Positions 35,584-45,900 of a stretch of 64,000 nt of DNA are shown here, one piece after another; position 1 is the first letter of the stretch, and every line of letters starts with the position of its first letter. Origin of the DNA: Linanthus parryae (lineage: Eukaryota; Streptophyta; Magnoliopsida; Ericales; Polemoniaceae); NCBI GenBank assembly GCA_023055425.1, contig JALGPY010000003.1, positions 74,499,491-74,563,490 of the forward strand, written 5' to 3'. The translations under genes and the position numbers were made by a program. Under the pieces are notes generated by a model. The model was not told the origin of the DNA. It did no database searches and saw only the letters and a program-made list of their open reading frames with translations.

Positions 35584-38500
35584 ATGGCCAAAACAAGGGT
35601 AACCAGACCCGTCAAGGAAGATGAAGAGATGCCGGAGCTTCCGCAGTCTCTGTGGCGAAAAGCCCCCTTTCTGGGTGGGAAAGATTTTTACCACGCGAGG
35701 ATGAAGGCGAAGAGGATGCCTGATCCTGTTCCCGTTGAGCGGTTGTTGACACTGACTCGCCCAGTTAACTCAGCCTTGCTCGAGTTAGTTGGCTCCGAGG
35801 ATGTGGTTCGATTGGGAATCGAGAACGGGCACTTCCCATACACTGCGATTTCTACTCAGGCGTTTGTCCAGAAGTTGGACTATATGGATGAGTGGACTGA
35901 CCACGTGTTGGGTAATTACGCCGAAACTCTTGATGAAGCCGGCATTTTCTTTGCTGTTCGTGCTATGAAGGGTGCTGCCGTGAAGTTGGATCAGTCCATG
36001 CTTCTAGACCTTCTGTCCCGCTATTCGCCTGCGACTCACACGTTTCACTTTGCTGAGTTCGAGGCTGCCCCCACGCTCGAGGACGTTCAAATGCTGTATG
36101 AGCTTTCCCCCATGGGCGAGATGGACCCCTTGAGTCACTTAAGGACATCTGCGGAATTAGCCTTGTACGCGCAGATGGAGGAGTGCCTAGCAGAGGTGAA
36201 GAAAATCTCCACTCGGTGGACCAGTACAAAACCTCTTCCGAACTGGCAGCTGGTTGATACGTCCGCGAAGAATACCTGGAACAAGTGGTTGCAGTACTTC
36301 TTCCGAGACTATGCGAGCAGCAGCATTACTAAGAAGCTTTTGAGCGAGGACCCGGAGGCCGAGAATTACGTAGAGGTCAAGGGTTATCATTTGACCCTTT
36401 GCGCCTTTCTCTGCGCTTGGCTGTCGAGGTATCTGATTGATGGTCACCCCCATGATGGGGTCTTCTACCATGTGCTGCCACTTGCCGTGAGGCTCGCTCT
36501 TGGCCAGAGAGTCGCACTCGGACCCTTGGTCTTGGGCACGCTATATTACAGGCTGGATCAGCTGGTTCTGGCGATGAGGGAATCGCGGGGCCGCCTCGAT
36601 GTTCTGACCTTTGTCAATATCAGCTTTTTGACAATGTGGGTTTTCGAGCGTTGGCCGTCTTATGCTCCAACTCCCCTCCCACTTGAGAAGTGGTGTCCCC
36701 CAGGCGAGACGAGAGCGCTCAACAGCGGAAGGGCTGCGAGATGGTTCGGGGCAAGCAACACCAAGTGTACTTGGAGCTTGATATGCGACAAGCGAAGGGA
36801 GTTCACTGCCAGGCCTTACGCCACACATGTTGAGAATGTGCGGTGGTTTCCGAAGCTATACCCCTCCGAAGGTATGGTCTTGTCAGAAGACCTTCTCTTT
36901 GAAAAGGGACCGCATTTCCACGAGCGCTATCGTGAGTTCTTTTGCTGGTGTCTGCGGGGTTCTCTTCCTGCACTTGCAGAGCATATTCGTGAGCTCGCGC
37001 CACGATATGAAAGGCTCACAGTAGATGTTGACCCCACTCGGGTCTCTCCTCAGTTTGGTTTCGATGCGGTGGCCCCATCAATCTGGCCCCAGTCTATCGT
37101 TAGAGGGTGCTACAAGCGCTTGCTGACAAAGGAATGCAAGACGGTCCTTATGAGCAATCTTCCCTTTGAGCAGCCTGCGGGAACTCGCAGGGGTGGTTGT
37201 TCCCAGAATTGGATCGCATACTGGATTGCCCAGCATACGAGGATGGAGACGGAGGCGGCGGCGCAGCCAGGAAGGGCCCCCTTGATCAAGAGAAACTCTT
37301 TTCCGTTTCGCCCCAATTGCAGTTTGAGCGAGTCTGAGTACGGTTGCTACTCGTTGTTGGACCGCGAGAATCATTTGTGCCCCGATTTCATTCTGAAGGA
37401 GCAGGTCGATGCAATCAAGAAGGGTGACACGCAGGTCATCAAATATAGCAAGGCGTTTGCTGAGGTAAGCAGTTTCCTTGTGTGCTTTGAGCTCTTTGAT
37501 TTGCTTGCACTGATGCTTTTTGTTCTGTATTGTCTAGTGTCATGTGCGGAGGTTCGCAGCTGGTGACCGTTCCAAATCGCTGGTGGATACCATTGTTGCG
37601 ACCAGAAGGAGGGGGGAGTCGTATCGGCTAGCATGGAGGATGGATGCCGAGGTCGAAACAAAAGTTCGCGGGGTCATGAACACTTTTGCTGACTCGCTGA
37701 TAGACAACCCTCCGGCTCCGTCTCCTCCTAGAGATGACCCGTCCCCTCCAGCGACTGCGGCGTCGAGAGCGAAGAGGCCTAGGCAAAAGGGGATTACGAT
37801 TTCTTCCCCTAGGAGCGCTCCAGCTTCGCCCCCAGCGAGGTCCCTTTCTGTCAAGGACAAAGGTAAGGGTCGTATGCCCGGCAAGGTGCGAAAAGATCTC
37901 GCAGTTGAAACCTTCGTTCCATTCAATCAAGAGGAAGAGGAAGAGAGGCAGGAGCCCCAAGCAAGTAATGAAGAAGAAGAAGAAGGAACAGTTGTGATGC
38001 GCGAGGAAGAGTCAGGAGGTACTTCCGCCGCATTTTCTTGTCCTTTATCATAACTTCTATGCAGTTCTTTTCTTTGAACCAATTGTATATTCGCAGGTGA
38101 TGATGATGAAACCGTTGGTGGCCTCGTGGCCAAGAGGCAAAAGAGAAATGCCCATGCTGGCGTTTCAGATGATCCCATAAGCGAGGATGTTCTTGCTGAA
38201 TCCCGGAAGACAGCCGCGGAGGCTGCTGCGAGAAGAAGGCAGCGAGAGGAAGAGGAACTCGAGCTTGTGAAACAGCGGAGCCTCGAAGAGCGGCATGTTG
38301 ACGACTTAGCGCGTCCAACTGGCGAGGAAGACGAGCTTCCCGAAGAAGTGGCTCCTCATGTGGAGGAGGAAGATGAGGTTCCTGGAGAGGACACAGCAGA
38401 GCTAGAGCAAGTCCAAGCGGACTTCGCAGAGATCGCAGGTGGCGATAAAGGTGAGATCTTCAATCTCGCAGTTACTTATAGAGATGTAATTGTGGGTGCG

Positions 38501-39868
38501 TTAAAGCACGGTGTGTCAAAGCCTGACATTCGCCGTTGGTTGGTAAGCAAATGCGGAGAACCCTCAGGTAATTATTTTGAGTGATATGCGCATACTAGGC
38601 TTTAGTCACTTGAAGCAAAATCATGACTGGTTTACTCGCGTCCCAGGTCACGCTTCTCTTAAAGATTTGCTTAGTGAAGATACACTGATAGGGCACGGTT
38701 CCACGTCCCTAGTGTACGATGAGGATACCTTAATCCCACCTTCGCGTGGAGGTGCTTATTCTTAGCTTTAGCAAAGATAGTGAAATAACTTATAACACAA
38801 GTTACCTCATATTGTCGCATTTGGTATCGCAGGTCATGCTGAGGAACCTGAGCTGGAGCAGAGAAGTCAGCCTTCTGCATCCCATGTTCCAATCTCGAGC
38901 TCTCATACTGAGAAGCCCGTCGCGGACGCTGGACATGTAAGTGAGCATCTCGAGGATGTCATCGAACTCTCCGATGATGTCGAAGCTGATGCTGTGCGGA
39001 TGGACGAAAGTGTCCGTACTGGTGGTGAGGAGGAAAGGACAAGCGATGCTGCCATTTCCGCATCCGGGAATGTCCGTCCAGCGACCTCGGTTGTGCCTCC
39101 GGCGATGACTGAGCCAGGAGCACCTATTCCTGCGTGGAGCATTTGGGGCTCGCAGGTTGGGAATGTAATCGCAGCTGGTGCAGCTTACACTCTTCCTCCT
39201 AACTATGAGAGTTTGGAGCTCGCAGCTGATAGGAGAGCCATGGAGCGAGGGCAGTCTTCGAACAACCCGGTGGCTCGCATTCCTTCTATTCATGAAATTC
39301 TGGAAGGGACCGGTAAGCAGAGATTTTACCATTCGTACGTCGCATTATTTGCTTGCTAGTTTTGACATCATGACTTGTTTTTGACGTCTCAGGTTTGAAG
39401 CAAACCGATGTAGACTGGGTGGTTCGAATGCGCCTCAGATACCCCCGATCGTTTGTGAGGTGTCTGGAGATCAGTCCTTTTGACAGGAGGCTATTCCTTA
39501 CTGAAGCCATCTGGATACTAGAGCAGCTGTGTGCGGCTACACCTGCGACCATTTCGGCCCAGAGTGCTGAATTGCTGTGTGGCATGTGCCAAAATCTCGT
39601 GCTCAAAGTCCAAGGTAGACTTGGCTTTAAATTCCTCAAGGACAGAGTTACACTGATTCGCGCAGCTGTAACTTTGAATCTCGGTCACCAGAATCTCGCA
39701 GCTGAGATGCAGAAGGTGGAGCAGCAAAAGCAAAAGGTTGATGAAGCTGTAAAGCTGTATCAGGAAATGAATGCCAAGTGCGAGCAACTGAAGCAAGAAG
39801 TGAAACAAGTGGAGAAGCTGAGCGAGCAGTTCGCACCCCAGGACTCCTTAGTCAAAAATTTGTTTTGA
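35584..39868 (+). CDS. Antisense six-exon plant mobile domain (PMD) gene, intact
   Basis: Exons: 35584-37464, 37538-38018, 38097-38567, 38647-38751, 38833-39312 and 39393-39868. All five introns are GT-AG and 73-81 bp. The first is phase 0 and the others phase 1. The joined length is 3894 nt, 1,297 residues plus stop, with no frame error. Residues about 75-560 match the aminotransferase-like plant mobile domain (THTFHFAEFEAAPTLEDV, KGYHLTLCAFLCAWLSRYLI, GPLVLGTLYYRLDQL). Exon 2 has a basic RAKRPRQKG stretch (possible nuclear signal) and a Glu run. Exon 3 has a charged coiled coil. Exon 5 has VIELSDD (about 1022-1028), like a SUMO-interaction motif. Exon 6 ends in a coiled coil. The start has an acceptor-like tract just before it. 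PMD proteins such as MAIN and MAIL1 act in the plant nucleus in gene and transposon silencing; the role here is unknown. Confidence 0.88.
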
Positions 39869-40281
39869 CTTTTCGAATTTTTGAAAAGAAAACAGGAAAA
39901 TGGCTGAGACATTAATGTAATGTTTTGAACATTAATGTGATATTGCTAGGGTTTCTCCCCCTTCTTTTTTAACAACAAACAATGAGTTTGCCCGTTTTGC
40001 CCCTTTCGGGATTTGATTGGACATTTCTGTGCATATCCAATTATGACATCAGCAATTGATTCTTTGCTTGATTTTCGCGCTAATTTCTCGGCAGATAAGC
40101 ACGCTTCCGTTGGGAAGTCCATCCGAATCATGACTATCCGTCATTTATTAGGATACGCAACTGAATCGTCGTAGCCTTTAGTAGGGTAATTGATTGTTAC
40201 CGCTTTTCAAGGCGTAAGTGATTGAACTTACCCTCTTTTTGAATTTGCTGACTCATCTTAAGCAACCGAAGAGTCTCTACA

Positions 40282-40677
40282 GGGCCTATATAAACCCTGT
40301 CTTTGCCATTTGGGTTCTTCATCCCAAACATGTGCTTTGCCGTGAGTCCTTACGACTGCTGGCTTCAACGCTTGTTTTTCGTTGATGCATGGCAACTTCA
40401 GGCTTTGAATCCTGAGTTTGCGCTTTGTGCCATAGAGATATTTTCCAAGATCCACTTTATGAGGCTCATTGCCGTTTATAACCATCATAAAGAGGATGCA
40501 GATAATACCTCATGTGTGTTCGAAGAAATTTCTTCGTGTATTATGTGTGCAGGTCATGTTTCCGGCCGCCTCGTGGCGAGGTGCAGCGCCGTAGTGACCG
40601 TGCTACCGTCTCGTAATGAACGGCGTGATTCTTCTTCAGCATCTCCGAAGAAGAATCCGTTGTCCTCACATTTGTGA
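40282..40677 (+). CDS. Possible second antisense ORF, inner copy
   Basis: A clear TATATAAA (about 40287) precedes ATG at 40330 by about 43 bp. The frame (CFAVSPYDCWLQRLFFVD ... HKEDADNTSC ... RCSAVVTVLPSRNE) runs to 40677 and is open in the outer element as well. An internal TGTGTGCAG/GTCATG near 40550 looks like an acceptor, so this may instead be an exon boundary of a non-coding or spliced transcript. The family is not recognised. Confidence 0.35.
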
Positions 40678-41259
40678 GGTCGGGGTGCTCGTCAATGCCC
40701 TTGTCCAACATGACAAGGAATCCATCACCAGAGGAATGACTGCTTCGCCTGTTGCGCGGAGTATCCTTTGTCGGCACAGGAAGCTCCTCCGGCGCCTATC
40801 TTGGTCAGACAGAGGCTTTTGTCATTCCTTTGGGTCTTGGGCGTATCGTATCCCTGACCTTGCTGCTAGGGATGTGGCGAATGACAAGTTGATCTCTTCG
40901 CGGCAGCATCCCTTTTGCTATAGATCTTTGGCCTCAGATCTGCGTACTGTGCTGCCGGTGTCAAAACCGGTGGATTCTCTCTTTTCTTAGTCGAGAGTTC
41001 CCTTGGCGCATCTCTGGCTTATCAGCCATTTTTCGAATGTATTGTAAGCCATGTTGGTTGTGTAGTTAGATGCGAGCTTTTCGCTTGTAAGCTGCTATCT
41101 AGATAGATAAATTGTAAGTCATTTGACTCATAATGATAAATAGTATTTGTATCATCTGTTCTTTGCAACAAAATACAATTTCGCATGCGTTTCGGCTTGT
41201 TTTGCCTTGCATAATGACATGTAATGATTTCACATATGCGATGTCAATTTACAGATATT

Positions 41260-42670
41260 TCGCTAGATCATTCGAGATCGTTATTTCGCAGCTGTGCCAT
41301 CTTGACGGATGGGCTTGTAGTTGGTCGTTGTAAATCGTATGAGATCACGTTCACAACGTTGTTATCGTTCCAGATAATTTTCCAGAGATCAATCAAGATC
41401 GTTGTGCAAATTGCTATCATAGAAGATAGGCTTTGTCTGAGATCGTTTCTCGCATAAACTGCTATCATAGCAGACAGATCTTTAGAAGATCTAATAAGAT
41501 AACTCTGCACTCGTGTTGCCATCATATCAGACGGGTTTGGATAATTAACCAAAATTGCTATCGTAACAGATAAGCTTGAGGAGATCATTATAAGATCGCA
41601 TCTGTATGGCCCGCCATCTCAAGAGATAGGCGTTAGATGATCGATTGAGATCGTTTTTGTATTTCGCTGCTATCGCAAAAGATAGACTTTGGATGATCAT
41701 GTAAGATCGTGTTTTCGTTTGGGTGCTATCGCAAGAGATAGGCTTTAATGATCACTTAAGATCGTATTTGTATTTGATTGCTACCGTGAGAGATAGGCTT
41801 TAGATGATCACTTAAGATCGCATTTGCGTTTGGCTGCTATCGTAAGAGATAGGCTTTAATGATCACTTAAGATCGCATTTGCATTTGGCTGCTATCGCAA
41901 GAGATAGGCTTTAATGATCACTTAAGATCGCATTTGCATTTGATTGCTACCATGGGAGATAGGCTTTAGATGATCACTTAAGATCGCATTTGCATTTGAT
42001 TGCTATCGTAAGAGATAGGCTTTAATGATCACTTAAGATCACATTTGTAGTGGCTGCTATCGTAAGAGATAGGCTTTAATGATCACTTAAGATCGCATTT
42101 GCATTTGGCTGCTATCGCAAGAGATAGGCTTTAATGATCACTTAAGATCGCATTTGCATTTGATTGCTACCATGGGAGATAGGCTTTAGATGATCACTTA
42201 AGATCGCATTTGCATTTGATTGCTACCGTAAGAGATAGGCTTTAATGATCACTTAAGATCACATTTGTAGTGGCTGCCATCGTAGGAGATGGGCTTTAGA
42301 TGATCACTTAAGATCGCGTTCGCGGGTAACTGCTATCGTAAGAGATAGGCTTTAATGATCGATTAAGATCACATTTGTAGTGGCTGCCATCGTAGGAGAT
42401 GGGCTTTAGATGATCACTTAAGATCGCATTTGTAGTGGCTGCCATCGTAGGAGATGGGCTTTAGATGATCGATTGAGATCGCGTTTGCTATCATATGAGA
42501 TAGGCTTTGATGATCAATTAAGATCGCGTTCGCTATCGTAAGAGATAGGCTTTGATGATCATTTAAGATCGCGTTCGCTATCGTAAGAGATAGGCTTTGA
42601 TGATCAGTTAAGATCGCGTTCGCTATCGTAAGGGATAGGCTTTGATGATCATTTAAGATCGTGTTTACAT
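41260..42670. repeat. About 55-bp tandem repeats with a conserved hairpin, inner element
   Basis: Roughly 25 units of 45-57 bp occur. The consensus has CTATC-N6-GATAG followed by GCTTTAATGATCACTTAAGATCGCATTTG. Several units instead carry CCATC-N6-GATGG (near 41306, 42273, 42383, 42438). The array lies between the converging 3' ends of the antisense gene region and pol. Tandem repeats at this place are known in Ogre/Tat elements and can seed satellites. Confidence 0.93.
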
Positions 42671-42751
42671 TTGTTACTATTGAAGCGCATAAATCATTGT
42701 TAACAGTTGTAACAAATTAGATAATCAATATAAACAGCTGATAAATGTGAA

Positions 42752-42832
42752 CTTCTCATTTGGGAGAATTCTTTTATTATGACATTCTCATATGGGAGAG
42801 ATAGGATTACAATCCTCTCATATGGGAGAGGA
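42752..42832. repeat. Three short CTCATATGGGAGA words after pol, inner copy
   Basis: CTCATTTGGGAGAAT, CTCATATGGGAGAGAT and CTCATATGGGAGAGGA occur within 80 bp, just beyond the pol stop on the minus strand. The set is conserved in the outer element. It could be part of the 3' untranslated region or an RNA 3'-end signal. Confidence 0.75.
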
Positions 42833-42900
42833 GATTGCGAATATCGTAGCCACATGAGACATTAAGCAACGTTATCATAAAACGTATGAAACAAGAGAAG

Positions 42901-45900
42901 TTAGGGATAGTACTTCTTGATCCAGCGCATGTTGACTGAGCTTGGAGTTGAGGTTGTGCCGTGCAACCTTCGTATGCTGCAGTAGCCGCTATCGAAGACT
43001 TCTGTGACTTCGAAGGGTCCCTCCCAATTAGCTGCGAACTTTGGGTGGGTTGCCTCTCGCATGCAGTGATCAGATGCGCGCAAGACCAGGTCGCCAACTG
43101 CGAAATCCCGTCGCTGGACTGTCTTGTTGTAGGCGCGAGCGATTCTTTCTTGGTACCGCTTGTTAGTCCTTTTGGCTTGTTCTCGCTTTTCTTCCAGCAA
43201 GACTAAATCATGATCGCGTTGGTTTTCGTAGAGCGCATGGAAGGCCAGCCTTGCCGAATTGACTCTGACCTCCGCAGGTACCACAGCTTCAGCCCCATAA
43301 CATAGTAGAAATGGCGAGGCCCCTGTGGGTGTCCTTGGAGAAGTTCTGTAGGCCCACAGAGCTATGTTAAGAGAGTCGGCCCACTTCTTGTGGTCATCTG
43401 CGACCATCTTGCTCAGAATTCTCAGCAGCGTTTTGTTAGTCGCCTCGGCTTGCCCGTTTCCCTTTGGATAATAGGGGGTAGAGCATATCTGCCTGATATT
43501 GTACTCCGCTAGTTTTGTAGCTACCTGACGATTAACAAAAGGAGTACCGTTATCTGAAAGAATAGTATTCGGGATTCCGAACCTGCATACAATGTTTTCC
43601 TGGATGAAGTTGACCACAGCCAGCGCGTTTGCCGTCTTCAGTGGTATTGCTTCCACCCATTTGGTGAACAGCTCAGTTGCGGTGAGAATGAAATGGTTCC
43701 CATGTGACGTTGGTCGAATGGGGCCAATGAAGTCCAAAGCCCATGTGTGAAATGGCCATGGCGTTCCTAGTGCATGTAGGTCCACGGCGGGAGCGTGCAC
43801 TAGGTTCCCTTTGAATTGACATTCTTGGCAGCGTCGCACCTTGGTGCGGCAATCGACTTCCATCGTGGGCCAGAAGTATCCAATTGAGAGAAGCTGTCTG
43901 CATAATTTCGCACCTCCCTGGTGTTCCGCCTGGTGGGAGAGGTCCATGACTTCTTGTGCTTCCCTATCGTCTAGGCATCGCAGCAAGTTGCCTTCATGAC
44001 CTTTTCGCCAAAGCAGATTTTCCTGAACCACATATCGAGAAGCTTTCCTCTTCAATTTGTCTGCCTCTTTTCTCGATTCGGGTATAGTGCCTTTGGTGAG
44101 GAATTCAAACAATGGCTTTCTCCAGTCTGTGTCGTCGTCGATTAGAGCGACAAGAAGAGAATCTTTGATTAGTGCGCAACTTTCGCACTTCCCTTGTATC
44201 AGGGCTGCGGCTGTAGACATGCTTGGCCAATGGATGCCGTATCTCTGAGCTTTCCTGTAGATTGACACCTCGCTTTCTCCGCAAGCGTGTTGGTGAATCT
44301 TTTCTAACAGCTGTTGTCCCTCTTGTTCGGAGACACATCGCATGAGTATTCCTCCGGGACCCTTGTAGTAAAGGGTGTTGTCGTGGATACAGTATCCTTT
44401 CGTGAGTGCCCAGCCCTCGCTGCTGGTGCCTTTCGCAATAGCTTGCAGGATTGCTTTTCGCCAGTCTGCGTCATCCATGTGTTCGTCGTCGCACGCATCT
44501 TCTGTTAATGCCGACGATGTTCGCACTTCGATGGAAATCCTTGCGGGGCATTTGTCTATGCTGACCTTAGATCCCAGAGTTGCTAAGGCGTCTGCATGCC
44601 TGTTGTCCGCTCGGGGTTTGTGCTCGTATTTCACGTCGCAGAATTGCTGCATCAGCTTTTGCACTAGGGTGCGGTATGGTAGGAGGTTGATCTCCTTTAA
44701 ACCATATTCGCCCGAGGCCTGTTTAACAATCAGTTTGGAATCTCCCATGACTGTTAAGTTGCTCACTTCCAAAGCTTTCGCCGCACGGAGTCCCGCGATC
44801 AGAGCCTCGTATTCCGCCTCGTTGTTCGTGACTGCGAAGTTGAGTTTTGCGGACATCTGTATGACTTCCCCGTCCGGCTTTGTCAAGACTATCCCAATGC
44901 CTCCGCCTTTTCTGGTTGACGAACCATCGAAGTGGAGGGTCCAATAGGGCACGTCGATCGCGTAGATTTCAGGGCCTTCGAGTTCTTCCTCGATCACAGG
45001 TTCGTGACTGTTGTCAGGAAACTGTGCCAGCAGATCTGCTACCGCCTGCGACTTGATCGCTCTTGGTTTTACGCATGTGATATCGTATTGAGAGATGGTC
45101 ATGTACCATTTCGCCAATCTCCCGCCCGGAGTAGTGTGAGTTAGCAGGTATCTTATGGGGTCGCTTTTGGTGACCACCACTACTTTGTGCGATGCAAAAT
45201 AGTGTCTCAACTTCTCTATTACGAAGAATAAGGCAAGGCAATGACGTTCGATGTCCGTGTACCTTGATTCAGCAGGCTGCACAATGCGAGAGATGTAATA
45301 GATAGGCCTCTCTTGTCCCTCATATACCTGGGCCAAGAGTGCTCCTATAGATCTCCTTGTTGATGTAAGATATAGCAGCAGCGGCGATCCCAGTTGAGGC
45401 GCGATCATAATCTTCGGGGATGTAAGTATCTCCTTTAGCTTTTCGAATGCCGCTTCATGGTCAGGAGCCCAGTTGTACGCGGCGTCCTTCCTGAGAAGAG
45501 TGCTGAAACAGCATGTGATTTCGGCGATTGCCGGGATGAATCTCCGCAGATATGACAATTTTCCCAAGAATGTTTTCAAGGTACTTTGGTCTTGAGGTGG
45601 TGTCATGCTGGTGATGGCTGACACTTTCGCAGGGTCAGGCTCAATTCCTTGGCGATGGACTACGCATCCCAGAAACTTCCCCGAAGTCACGCCGAACGCG
45701 CATTTCATGGGGTTCATTTTCAGTTGAAAGCTCCTGCATCTGTTGAATACCTTTCGCAGGTCTGCAAGGTGATCTGCTTCATGCCTGGATTTGACTACCA
45801 GGTCATCCACATAGAATTCCACTTCTTTGTGCATCATGTCGTGGAATAGGGCCATCATGGCCCGCTGATAGGTTGCGCCTGCATTCTTAAGACCGAATGG

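Noticed and set aside
28190..42670. Regular repeats resembling a CRISPR array
   Set aside because: The units are head-to-tail tandem repeats without unique spacers, inside plant retrotransposons; there are no cas genes.
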